From: JBFMGS01 sp040752635
GTDB taxonomy: Bacteria; Bacillota; SHA-98; UBA4971
Reading direction: 5' to 3'
NCBI GenBank assembly: GCA_040752635.1
Contig: JBFMGS010000033.1
Coordinates: forward strand, 1-26,321
Length of the DNA: 26,321 nt
Position 1 is the stretch's first letter; every line of letters begins with the position of its first letter. Below the pieces are notes generated by a model. The model was not told where the DNA came from, did no database searches, and was given only the letters and a program-made list of their open reading frames with translations. Of this stretch, positions 14,948 to 22,540 are shown in pieces. A program made the translations under genes and the position numbers.

Positions 14948-15021
14948 CGCCTCAATCATCCTCAGGCGGTGCTGGCTCCAAGATGCGTCCGGAATCGTCC
15001 CCGTTCGCGCCCGGCGGCTCC

Positions 15022-15050
15022 TTGACACCGGGGCTCTGCTTTGGTATCAT
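15022..15050 (+). promoter_or_regulatory. Sigma-A promoter for purA
   Basis: A perfect TTGACA (15022-15027), a 17-bp spacer and TATCAT (15045-15050). Transcription would begin near 15057, leaving a leader of about 300 nt before purA. Confidence 0.8.
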
Positions 15051-15356
15051 ACCCGGCGTGCGGCAGGGAAATACTAACAAAACAGGCAAACACAATAGAC
15101 GGACAGAACAAGGGAACAGAACAGGCAAGTAGAAGAGACAAACAGAAGGAGCGAGTTGACGCACAAAAGACGCTTTAAGCGTTGACCGAGCGATGGGTTC
15201 TGTCCCATAAGTCCGCAAGCCAGACTCGTCCCGTAAGACACGTCGTGACGCTGGCGGTAACTGTACGCCATCTTGTAGCTACCGTGCAGTGTAGCAGCGG
15301 CGGCTTGCGGGGCGGCCTTCCGTAAGGCGAAGTAGTATGAGAAGGAGGTGGGCTTT
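15051..15356 (+). promoter_or_regulatory. Long purA leader, T-poor then hairpin-rich
   Basis: The gene-free stretch 14948-15356 holds the purA promoter and this leader. Its first part (15061-15155) has only four T in 95 bases and contains AACAGGCAA twice (15081-15089 and 15120-15128). The second part has several small hairpins: ACGCTT-T-AAGCGT (15170-15182), TGGCG/CGCCA (15252-15270), GCTAC/GTAGC (15278-15295) and GCCTT-CCGT-AAGGC (15315-15328). The last ends 13 nt before the Shine-Dalgarno sequence. No known riboswitch class is recognised. Confidence 0.5.
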
Positions 15357-16640
15357 GTGCCCGCAGTAGCTATCGTGGGGGCACAGTGGGGCGACGAGGG
15401 GAAAGGAAAGATCACTGACATGCTCGCCGCCCGCGCGCACGTGGTTGCGCGGTACTCAGGTGGCAACAACGCCGGCCACACAGTGAAGATCGGCGACGAG
15501 GTATTCAAGCTTAAACTGATACCATCGGGCATCCTCTACAAAGACAAGATCAACGTAATCGGAAACGGGGTCGTGGTTGATCCGGCTTACCTTGTAGAAG
15601 AAATGGGCTACCTCGAAGGAAAGGGTGTTGACCTCGGCGGCCTCCGCATAAGCGAAAAAGCCCACGTCATCATGCCCTATCACATCCTCATTGAAAAGCT
15701 GGAGGAAGAAGAGAAGGGCGCCGCTCGCATCGGCGCAACGGGCAGGGGCATCGGGCCCACGTACACCGATAAGGTGGCGAGGTTGGGTGTGAGAATCGTG
15801 GACCTTGTGGACAGGGACGCGCTCTCGGCGCGGCTTGATGTGGTCCTTCCCATTAAGAACAGGGTGATCGAGAAAGTATACGGCGCCAGGGGCTTTGCAA
15901 AAGACGAGTTGATGGAGTGGTGCCAGACTTACGCCGAGCGTATCAAGGAGCATGTCACCGACACCTCGGCACTACTGAACGAAGCCATTGACAAAGGACA
16001 GAACGTGCTGTTCGAAGGCGCGCAAGGTACGCTGCTCGACGTCGATCATGGAACCTACCCGTACGTGACCTCGTCGTCGCCGACCGCCGGCGGAATCGCG
16101 CCCGGCACGGGCGTGGGACCGAGAAAGATCACGAAGGTAATAGGAGTTACCAAAGCCTACACGAGTCGGGTCGGGATGGGGCCTATGCCTACCGAGCTCA
16201 AGGACGAGACGGGCGACAAGATCAGACAGCGCGGGCAGGAGTACGGCACGGTCACGGGGAGGCCCAGGCGGTGCGGGTGGTTTGATGCGGTCATCGTGCG
16301 GTACGCCGCGCGCGTGAACGGCCTCGACGGCATCGCCGTGACTCACTTGGATACCTTGTCGGGATTTTCGACTGTCAAGGTGTGTACCGCGTACAGATAC
16401 AAGGGGCGGATTCTGAAGGACTTCCCTGCAAACCAGGCCGTATTCGCAGAATGCGAGCCGGTCTATGAGGACCTGCCGGGGTGGCCCGAAGGCTCGTGCA
16501 AAGTCACGACGTACGACGACCTCCCAGCAAACGCCCGGTCGTACCTGGCGCGCGTGTCCGAACTCGTAGGAGCGCCTGCCGTGATCGTCTCCACCGGCAG
16601 GGAAAGGACGGAAACACTCGTGCTTGGGGACGTATTCTAA
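15357..16640 (+). CDS. purA: Adenylosuccinate synthetase
   Basis: A 427-residue enzyme that joins IMP and aspartate with GTP hydrolysis, the first step from IMP to AMP. The catalytic Asp13 is in GAQWGDEGKGK and His41 in SGGNNAGHTV. Other signatures are RIGATGRGIGPTYTDK, the segment LFEGAQGTLLDVDHGTYPYV, TAGGIAPGTGVGP and TGRPRRCGWFD. Nothing is missing. GTG 15357 is chosen because AAGGAGGTG (15342-15350) is 6 nt upstream; the in-frame GTG at 15348 lies inside that ribosome site. It has its own promoter at 15022 and a long leader. It is the last gene of the conserved core block. Confidence 0.98.
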   Translation: MPAVAIVGAQWGDEGKGKITDMLAARAHVVARYSGGNNAGHTVKIGDEVFKLKLIPSGILYKDKINVIGNGVVVDPAYLVEEMGYLEGKGVDLGGLRISEKAHVIMPYHILIEKLEEEEKGAARIGATGRGIGPTYTDKVARLGVRIVDLVDRDALSARLDVVLPIKNRVIEKVYGARGFAKDELMEWCQTYAERIKEHVTDTSALLNEAIDKGQNVLFEGAQGTLLDVDHGTYPYVTSSSPTAGGIAPGTGVGPRKITKVIGVTKAYTSRVGMGPMPTELKDETGDKIRQRGQEYGTVTGRPRRCGWFDAVIVRYAARVNGLDGIAVTHLDTLSGFSTVKVCTAYRYKGRILKDFPANQAVFAECEPVYEDLPGWPEGSCKVTTYDDLPANARSYLARVSELVGAPAVIVSTGRERTETLVLGDVF

Positions 16641-16739
16641 CCCGGCTACGGTTTGACTCGGCGCAACGGGATTGGCTTGAGAGATTCGATTGGTCCCCTT
16701 GCAACTCATGGCACCGCACCTGGGGCAAGGCTCGCATGA

Positions 16740-18412
16740 CTGCCAGATTACCCGCTGCGCGGAGCTGCTGGAGACGAAGCAACAGCTTTCTTCCGCACTG
16801 GGGCCCCAATTTACGTGGAGGCCGCACAGGGTTTGCATTTTCTCGTTCCGGACGAGCTTCATACTTATCGCGGCCGGCAGGGCGCGGATGTGGCCATGCT
16901 TGTCCGAAGGGCCCGTGACGCCTTTGCTGCTCATGACCTTCAGTGCGTCGGGACATCTGCGACCCTGGCGGGGCCGGGCACGTTTGATGAGCAACGGGCC
17001 GAGGTTGCGCGTGTAGCCTCGCTTATGTTCGGTGCGCCTGTGAAACCCGAGAATGTAATCAGTGAGACTCTCAGGCGCGCGACACCCGAGTGTGACCTTT
17101 CCGACCCAGCGTTTGTAGCAGCACTGAGAGCACGCGTTGCTGACACCAATATGAAGACTCCCATCAATTACTCAGAGTTCGTCCGGGATCCGATGTCTAT
17201 CTGGATTGAGAGCGCCTTTGGGATAGAGCGGGATGCCGCATCCGGCCGGCTCATCAGAAAGAAACCTCGGTCCATATCTGGCCCCGACGGGGCTGCGCAT
17301 GAGCTCGGCAAGCTGACCGGACTACCGGTGGACAGATGCTCGGAAGCTATTAAGTCGCATTTTCTGGCAAGCTATCAGTGTGAGCCGGACCCAGTCACCG
17401 GCTTTCCAGTCTCCGCATTTCGCCTCCACCAGTTCATAAGCCGCGGGGACAAGGTTTACGCCTCCCCTGAGCTGGAGGCCGACCGCCATCTAACCTTGTA
17501 CGGTCAGCAATTCGTGCCTGGGGATCGGGGTCGTGTGCTGCTGCCGCTGGCATTCTGCCGCGAATGTGGGCAGGAGTACTATGTGGTGCGGTCGACGAGG
17601 GACGAGGAAACCGGAGTACGCCTTTTCGTGCCTCGTGAGCTCGATGACAAAGATGATCATAGTAACGGTGAAGACGGAGCTCAGTGCGGCTTTCTATACA
17701 TAAGTTCACAAAACCCCTGGCCGGAAGATCCGGAAGAGATACTGAGGAGGATTCCTGAAGATTGGATTGAAGTATACCACGGTTCGCAGCGTGCCCGCAA
17801 AAGTCGTGAAGAAGATCTCCCTAGGCCCGTGCGAGTCGCTCCTGACGGCAAGGAAAGTCCTTCCGGCCTTGATTGCGTTTTCGTCCCAGCGCCCTTTCAT
17901 TTCTGCCTGAAGTGCGGGGTCGCATACGGCCCAAGGCAAAAGTCTGATTTCCCAAAGCTCGCCTTGCTCGCCACTGAAGGGCGGAGCACAGCTACCACCA
18001 TCCTCAGCCTTGCTGCTGTTCAATATCTGCGTGACACTGAAGGCCTGTGCGATTCAGCGCGAAAGCTGTTGAGCTTCACAGATAATCGCCAGGACGCTTC
18101 TCTGCAGGCGGGCCATTTCAATGATTTCGTAAGGGTCGGGGTCTTGCGTTCTGCGCTGTATAGGGCCGTTGAATCTGCTGGCAGCGAGGGCATCACCCAT
18201 GATGTTTTAGTTCAAAAGGTCTTTGACGCTTTGGATCTACCGCTGACACTTTATGCGGCAGATCCGGACGTGCGGTTCCATGCCCTTGACGAAACCAAAC
18301 GTGCCCTGCGGGAGGTCCTCGGCTACCGGCTCTATCGGGATCTAAAACGCGGCTGGCGGATCACCCTTCCCAACCTGGAACAGTGCGGTCTCTTGGAGAT
18401 CAAATACCTCTC
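16740..18412 (+). pseudogene. Large SF2 DEAD/DEAH-box helicase (YprA/Lhr-like), truncated at both ends
   Basis: About 550 codons of a much larger helicase. Similarity begins abruptly at about 16815 (VEAAQGLHFLVPDELHTYRGRQGADVA in three pieces: VEAAQGLHFL, motif II DELH, then TYRGRQGADV), followed by motif III VGTSAT. The ATP-binding motif I that should precede them is absent, and the frame is closed by a TGA at 16737. Two cysteine knuckles follow (AFCRECGQEYY and FHFCLKCGVAYG), then KLLSFTDNRQDASLQAGHF, part of the second helicase domain. The frame runs into LEQCGLLEIKYL and then into IS21 sequence at about 18408-18413, so the rest is lost. Intact relatives are usually well over 1000 residues and often lie in defence islands. 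This copy cannot be an active ATPase. The segment 16641-16739 shows no gene. Confidence 0.8.
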
Positions 18413-19104
18413 TTGGTCCTCGCCCGGTATGGCCGGCATGCTCTTGGGATGAACCCGAAATGTCTTGCGAAGTCCAGGTATGCCTCCTGCCAGACGACAT
18501 TCCCCTCGCCATCGTTGGATAGCACCAGGGGCGAGCAGTTGTCACTCAGGATCTCTTCGCAGACTCCACCGAAGAACTCAAACGCCCTCCTCATCGCGGT
18601 AAGAATGCCCATCTGGTCCGCTCGCTCTATGAATTCTACATAGAGCATGCGGGAAAACGACAACACCATGGCGAAGCAATATACTGTGCGCACCTTCTCG
18701 TCGCTGGCAAGATAGCGGAAGGCACCAAGGTCGATTTGCGCCTGTTTGCCAGGAGGTGTTTCAAACCGGCGGGTTACCTTCGCCTGGGCCAAAGGACGAT
18801 GCGGACGCATGAAGTCGCGCAAGGTAGTCAAGCCGCCTTCATACCCCATCGGCCGGATCTCCCTAAACAGCCTGACCGCGTTGAGCACACCGAAGTCCAT
18901 CCTTTGAAGGATGTAGGACTTGTATGGGTCCAGGACGCTCCCTACGCGGCCGCCGTGGCGGCGATCTGCCACGGGAGGATGATCACCCGAAAGGCACCGG
19001 CGTATGGTCTTGCGATCGTGACCTAAGCGACTTGCGATCTCCGTGATAGTTACCCCACTCTCAAAAAGCTTTCTAGCATCCAACCATTCCTCACCTCTTA
19101 GCAT
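18400..19104 (-). pseudogene. istA: IS21-family transposase IstA, C-terminally truncated
   Basis: The N-terminal 230 residues of an IstA transposase. A helix-turn-helix is seen at about 19-40 (ITEIASRLGHDRKTIRRCL). The DDE domain supplies D125 in QAQIDLGAF and D188 in EILSDN. The frame ends ACRPYRARTK followed by three unrelated residues and a stop. The third catalytic residue (E, normally just after the YRxRTKGKVE segment), the C-terminal domain and the helper ATPase gene istB are all missing, so it cannot transpose. Similarity stops at 18412, where the helicase fragment begins. GGAGG stands before the ATG on the minus strand. Confidence 0.9.
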
Positions 19105-19225
19105 TCCGGCACCTCCACTCGCTCACTTGAGGTGCCTGTATTCGCTAGGGGGTGGGAATTCCATTCCGTTGTTTTCGGGGAATTGCATTCCGCTGTTTAT
19201 GGGGATTTTATCACCGTTGCTGTCA
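18412..19225 (-). mobile_element. IS21-family element, partial (one end plus most of istA)
   Basis: One end of the element is kept at 19225, where the minus strand starts TGACAGCAACGG. The other end is missing: the element stops within istA at 18412. About 814 bp remain of a normal size near 2-2.5 kb. Confidence 0.8.
19152..19225 (-). repeat. Three tandem terminal repeats of the IS21 element
   Basis: Three related units of 24-25 bp lie end to end (19152-19176, 19177-19200, 19201-19225). On the plus strand each reads approximately GGGGAATT..ATTCCG.TGTTT. Multiple terminal repeats that bind IstA are characteristic of IS21-family ends, and the outermost unit ends in TGTCA. Confidence 0.7.
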
Positions 19226-19330
19226 AGGATGAACCCCATACTCCGACGAGATCTGGGCTATGCCCTTTTCCTCCCTGAGGAGCTCGAGGACAACCTGCGC
19301 TTTGAAACTCGGTGAGTACGTCTTCTTCAT
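19223..19330 (-). pseudogene. IS3-family OrfA (helix-turn-helix) fragment, 35 codons
   Basis: The minus strand encodes a 35-residue peptide starting MKKTYSPSFKAQVVLELL and ending ISSEYGVHP. This is the N-terminus of an IS3-type OrfA helix-turn-helix protein, normally about 90-100 residues. It stops at a TGA (19225-19223) supplied by the terminal bases of the IS21 element. So the IS21 end interrupts this gene exactly at the junction 19225/19226. OrfB (the DDE integrase) is absent. Confidence 0.8.
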
Positions 19331-19390
19331 AGCTCCATTATAGCTTGAAATCGACCCTTTTCGTGTCCAGTTTTACGGGTCCATTATACA
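19226..19390 (-). mobile_element. IS3-family element, 5' end only
   Basis: This holds the left end and first 100 bases of OrfA of an IS3-type element. The outer end on the minus strand reads TGTATAATGGACCCGTAAAA followed by CTGGACACG, a typical IS3-like terminal repeat starting with TG. It is cut at 19225/19226 by the IS21 terminus. Only 4 bp separate its outer end from the putative group II intron 5' end at 19395. Confidence 0.7.
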
Positions 19391-19394
19391 GCAT

Positions 19395-19890
19395 GTGCGT
19401 GCCCAGCCAAGCGCACATCTGCTAGCCGGTGAGAGTCCGGCCGGGGTAAGGGCCAAGCCGCCCCGTAGCTGACAGCTGGCGCTCAGAGGAATCCGAGCGC
19501 CGAAGCGCTGTGACAAAGTGCCTATAGGGTGCGAGCAAAGCGACAGTCTGCAGCATAAAGCGAATCCTGCCGCGTCGTCAAATATGCCCCCCGCAACAAA
19601 CGGGGCTAAGGGGGAGCCGAGCCTGGACATGCTAGGCGAAGGTCATGGAGGGCGCGAAGAACTTGGAGGCAGCACCCAAGGACCTCCCGGCGTATGGGGA
19701 GCGGAATGTCGCGCAAGTACATGTGCGAACTGGGGAGGCCCTCCTCCGCGCTGGAAACAGTAAGGCGCAGACATATAAGCGCGAAGCGAAGTTGGCTGCG
19801 GCGGAGAGGGAGTCGGATCTGCCCATAACATGCAGGGAACTTCTTGTGTGGCTTACTTTGGTGGAGGGAAGGAAAGATCCGGGGTCGCCC
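19395..19890 (+). ncRNA. Group II intron, 5' portion only (domain I region), no maturase
   Basis: The segment begins GTGCGTGCCCAGC, matching the conserved GUGYG 5' end of bacterial group II introns. It continues with typical domain I sequence: CCGGTGAGAGTCCGG, then GGGCCAAGCCGCCCC, GTGCCTATAGGGTGCGAGC and GGAAACAGTAAGG. It contains no long frame and no reverse transcriptase. The domain V hairpin with its AGC...GAAA...GTTC pattern was not found up to 20030, so the intron is 3'-truncated and cannot splice. The 3' limit is my estimate. The stretch from about 19890 to 20025 shows no convincing gene. Confidence 0.6.
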
Positions 19891-20025
19891 TCATAGCAAC
19901 AGACCTATCCGACTGTTGCTCTGCGCCGGTGTACGTGTTACGATGACAATGACCCGGCATTACGCTATGATCTGGACGTGCTCATATGCGTGTCAGGGGC
20001 AAGTTCTGCGACGGGAGGGTCTGGG

Positions 20026-20379
20026 TTGGATGTCAGGCCCTATGTCGAAGGTCTAAAGAATAGAGCGAGGTCATGGGCCAAACAGTGTGAAAGCGCGCGG
20101 CAAAGGGCCAGGGAAGATGCTAAGAAAATGGCCGCCTTTCTGATCGCAGCCGGCGCCAGCAAGGTGGTGCTTTTTGGCTCGCTGGCCCGGGGCGCCCGGT
20201 TTACCCCCCAAAGCGACATCGACTTGGCGGTAGAAGGCATTGACTGGCCTGCGTATTGGCGCATCTTATCCGAGCTGGAGCGCATGAGCGCATTTCACGT
20301 GGATTTGGTTATCCTGGAGGATGCCGACCCGGAATTCAGGCAACGGATTATCCATGAAGGAGAAGATCTATTGCCATGA
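20026..20379 (+). CDS. mntA: MntA-type nucleotidyltransferase antitoxin
   Basis: A minimal nucleotidyltransferase of 117 residues. The active-site motif GSLARG is at 51-56, followed by SDIDL with D64 and D66, and a third acidic residue at D93 in HVDLVIL. MntA proteins neutralise a HEPN toxin, in studied cases by adding AMP groups to a tyrosine of HepT. All catalytic residues are present. TTG 20026 is preferred because GGGAGGG (20013-20019) is 6 nt upstream; GTG 19978 would add 16 poorly supported residues. The stop overlaps the start of hepT as ATGA, the usual arrangement for such pairs. Confidence 0.85.
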   Translation: MDVRPYVEGLKNRARSWAKQCESARQRAREDAKKMAAFLIAAGASKVVLFGSLARGARFTPQSDIDLAVEGIDWPAYWRILSELERMSAFHVDLVILEDADPEFRQRIIHEGEDLLP

Positions 20380-20876
20380 CGGTAGATGTCAACCAGTTGC
20401 GCGTGTTACAGGCCGAGATAAAAAGCGATTTAAAGGCCATCGACGGTATCGACCGGTCAATCAAAGAAGCAGACCCTCTTGGAGCAGGGATAGAGCCACC
20501 CAAGATTGTAAGGAGTGGGCTGGCCCTGTATTTGCATCATTTCTACCAAGCTGCGGAACAGATACTGCTCAGAGTCGTAAAGGCTCTTGACCATTACCAG
20601 CCGGCTGGAGAAGCATGGCATAAGGGCCTGCTTGATGTGGCGTCGCTTGAAATCGAAAAGGTGCGTCCACCTGTAATCTCCGAAGAAACCCGCCGCGAGC
20701 TTGAGCGCTATCGTTCCTTTCGGCACGTTGTCCGCCACGCCTACGAGAGGGAATTCCTCTGGAAGGGCATGAAGGACCTTCTTGCCGACTATCCAAGAGT
20801 CAGCACGCGGTTCAAGTCGGAAATCCGGGCGTTTCTCGAGGTAATCGATGAAATGATTCGGCAACTTGAGGAGTAG
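20376..20876 (+). CDS. hepT: HepT-type HEPN ribonuclease toxin
   Basis: An all-helical HEPN protein of 166 residues with the RX4HXY motif: R116, H121 and Y123 in FRHVVRHAYE. This is the catalytic site of HepT RNases, and Y123 is the residue type modified by partner MntA. The N-terminal helices contain LYLHHFYQAAEQIL, typical of HEPN dimer packing. It is longer than many HepT proteins (about 110-145). The gene is coupled to mntA by ATGA overlap. Placed beside remnants of three mobile elements, it probably arrived with or helps retain the accessory segment, which is inference. Confidence 0.85.
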   Translation: MTVDVNQLRVLQAEIKSDLKAIDGIDRSIKEADPLGAGIEPPKIVRSGLALYLHHFYQAAEQILLRVVKALDHYQPAGEAWHKGLLDVASLEIEKVRPPVISEETRRELERYRSFRHVVRHAYEREFLWKGMKDLLADYPRVSTRFKSEIRAFLEVIDEMIRQLEE

Positions 20877-21012
20877 GTACTATGCAGTTGCTCCGACAAC
20901 CGCTATGTGATCCGTCCCCATGCCTCTGACGTGCCGTGGGATGAAGCAGGCGAGACAAGCCACCGGATCAGCCTGGACGCTGGCAGACATACAGGTCGGT
21001 CATGTTACACTT

Positions 21013-21047
21013 CATATGACCGGACGGTCACATGACTGGTAAGTCAT
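21013..21047 (+). promoter_or_regulatory. Two overlapping palindromes, probable TetR operator
   Basis: TGACCG-GA-CGGTCA (21017-21030) extends to a 10-2-10 palindrome at 21013-21034 with one mismatched pair. ATGACT-GGTA-AGTCAT (21032-21047) is a second perfect palindrome overlapping its edge. Both share a TGAC half-site. They lie 20-54 bp before the TetR gene, as expected for autoregulation. A possible -35 TTACAC is at 21005. The rest of 20877-21012 shows no gene. Confidence 0.65.
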
Positions 21048-21066
21048 ATAGATAAGGGGGGTGCCC

Positions 21067-21741
21067 ATGCCGACCGAAACCTTTTTCAACCTACCCGAAG
21101 AAAAACGGGAGAAGATCATCCAGACCGCGCTCGAGGAGTTCGCGCAGCACAGCTACGCGCAGGCGTCGATCTCTCGAATCGTCAGGCGCGCCGGGATAGC
21201 GAAGGGGAGCATCTACCAGTACTTCAAGGACAAGAAGGATCTCTACTTATACCTGATTCAACTGGCCGGAGAGGCCAAGCTAAGGTTCATAGCGCAGGAG
21301 AAGCCGGGCGCAAGACAGGATTTCTTCGATGACTTCCGCGACTTGCTGGTGGTCGGCGCGAGGTTCAACCTGGCCAGCCCGAGGAACCAGCTTTATGCCC
21401 AGATGGCGTCGAAGATGTATACCAGTCCCATCAGGGATGAGATGCTGACGAAGATGAAGGAGATGTCAGAGGCTTACATCGCGGACCTAGTGCGAGCGGG
21501 GCAGGAGAAAGGCCAGATACGCACGGATGTTCCCGTTGAACTGCTTACGTACTTCCTGAATGCAGTGATGACAGAGTTCCACCGCTATTTGGCCAAAGTA
21601 GCCGGAGTGGACCCGGACCGGATCGTGGAGCCTGAGAACCTGGAAAGGGTGCAGCGGTTGGATCTCGAGAGGATCTTCACGGACCTTGTGGATGTTCTCG
21701 AGAACGGGATGGGGAGGGAGGACGCAAGATGGTCACCGTAA
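21067..21741 (+). CDS. TetR/AcrR-family transcriptional regulator
   Basis: A 224-residue repressor. The N-terminal DNA-binding domain begins TETFFNLPEEKREKIIQ and contains the helix-turn-helix ISRIVRRAGIAKGSIYQYFKDKKDLYLYL (residues about 33-61). The remaining helical domain would bind a small hydrophobic ligand. ATG 21067 follows AGGGGGG; GTG 21061 is the other choice. Two palindromes just upstream suggest autoregulation. Its 3' end overlaps the start of an ABC ATPase frame by 13 bp, so it originally controlled an exporter operon, which is now deleted internally. Confidence 0.92.
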   Translation: MPTETFFNLPEEKREKIIQTALEEFAQHSYAQASISRIVRRAGIAKGSIYQYFKDKKDLYLYLIQLAGEAKLRFIAQEKPGARQDFFDDFRDLLVVGARFNLASPRNQLYAQMASKMYTSPIRDEMLTKMKEMSEAYIADLVRAGQEKGQIRTDVPVELLTYFLNAVMTEFHRYLAKVAGVDPDRIVEPENLERVQRLDLERIFTDLVDVLENGMGREDARWSP

Positions 21742-21818
21742 AAGAGTTGTACCACGATTACACCGGCAAAGGGCTGTATGCAGTCAGGAACGTTTCCCTT
21801 CCAACGATGTGGTTATAG
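21729..21818 (+). pseudogene. ABC transporter ATPase, N-terminal remnant
   Basis: ATG 21729, with a strong GGGAGGGAGGA upstream, opens a frame reading MVTVKELYHDYTGKGLYAVR then NVSL, the usual first strand and A-loop region of an exporter ATPase. Similarity stops at about 21800 and the frame ends at TAG 21816, long before any Walker A motif. The ribosome site is still intact, so a 29-residue peptide may be made. Confidence 0.75.
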
Positions 21819-22204
21819 CCGTTGCGAGCAATCTGATCCTGATGGGGACAGGCGCTGACTACGTCAGGGTCGTGGTAGGCGTCCTATCCGTGACCGGCCT
21901 CGGCGTCGTCTTCGGGTTTCTGGTAGGGGGCCTCGCCGACAACCAGATATCAGGGATCGCCGTGCTCAAGGTGCTGATACTGGTGTTCACCGGAATTCCC
22001 CTTGCGTCCTTGTTCGTGCCCGAGGCTTACCAATGGGTGTTCTATCCGTTCCCGAATTACTGGGGGTTTCAAATACTCAGGAACGTTTTCACGGGAGAAG
22101 GCGCGCTGGGATTCTGGGGTTCATGCCTTGTGACGCTGCTCTTCAACGCGGCCGTCATGGTAGTCCTCACTCCCGCGCTGCGCAGGCGGCTCAAGTTCAG
22201 GTAG
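21801..22204 (+). pseudogene. ABC-2 type permease, C-terminal remnant
   Basis: From about 21805 the sequence encodes, in a different frame from the ATPase start, the last 130 residues of an ABC-2 permease. It reads IAVASNLILMGTGADYVRVV, three or four membrane helices (including VLKVLILVFTGIPLASLFVP), and YPFPNYWGFQILRNVFTG before ending LRRRLKFR. There is no start codon of its own; the long frame from 21686 is in a shadow of tetR. A deletion has joined ATPase codon 24 or so to the permease C-terminal third. Confidence 0.75.
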
Positions 22205-22221
22205 ACGAGGAGGTGGGAGAG

Positions 22222-22344
22222 GTGCCGTGGTGGGGTTGGGTGATTCTACTCGTTGTTGTCGGCGTGATCGTTGCACCGATCAAGCTGAGAATCTTGAAGA
22301 GGATGATGCAGAAGAAGCAACAAGAAGACGTGGACGAGCAGTAA
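22222..22344 (+). CDS. Small single-pass membrane protein (40 aa)
   Basis: GTG 22222 follows GGAGG/GGAG at good spacing and encodes VPWWGWVILLVVVGVIVAPI, then a basic KLRILKRMMQKKQQ and an acidic DVDEQ tail. The pattern is one transmembrane helix with a charged cytoplasmic end. It is the last gene of the tetR/ABC operon and precedes a strong hairpin. I do not recognise the family; it could be an accessory subunit of the former exporter. Confidence 0.55.
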   Translation: MPWWGWVILLVVVGVIVAPIKLRILKRMMQKKQQEDVDEQ

Positions 22345-22364
22345 GGCGTAGCCTTTCGCTCCAA

Positions 22365-22397
22365 CGAGGACGCCGGGTGGGTCCCCCGGCGTCCTCG
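22365..22397 (+). terminator. Strong 13-bp hairpin closing the tetR/ABC unit
   Basis: CGAGGACGCCGGG (22365-22377) is perfectly complementary to CCCGGCGTCCTCG (22385-22397) over a 7-nt loop. It lies 20 bp after the small membrane gene. The downstream bases are not T-rich, so it may end transcription inefficiently or protect the mRNA 3' end. Confidence 0.65.
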
Positions 22398-22540
22398 CAC
22401 TTCCCTGCCGCGCTGGGACCAGGCAGGTGTAGGGGAAGTACTTCCCATCGCTCTCAGTAACCCTGATATGGACGCCGAGCAGGAATATCGAGCCGGACGG
22501 AGAACTGCGGATCTATTATGAACGCGGGGGAGACTTTCGT

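Noticed and set aside
15180..15300. Possible ykkC/PRPP-type or purine riboswitch before purA
   Set aside because: Some short matches (GTCC, ACAC) but none of the conserved cores in the right order; kept only as an unclassified leader.
15972..16994. 340-codon minus-strand frame opposite purA
   Set aside because: It is antisense to a perfectly conserved purA, Arg/Pro-rich, without domain signatures; a GC-driven shadow.
19518..19896. Short plus-strand frames between the IS remnants and mntA
   Set aside because: They lie in the group II intron-like RNA sequence, are low in complexity and match no protein pattern.
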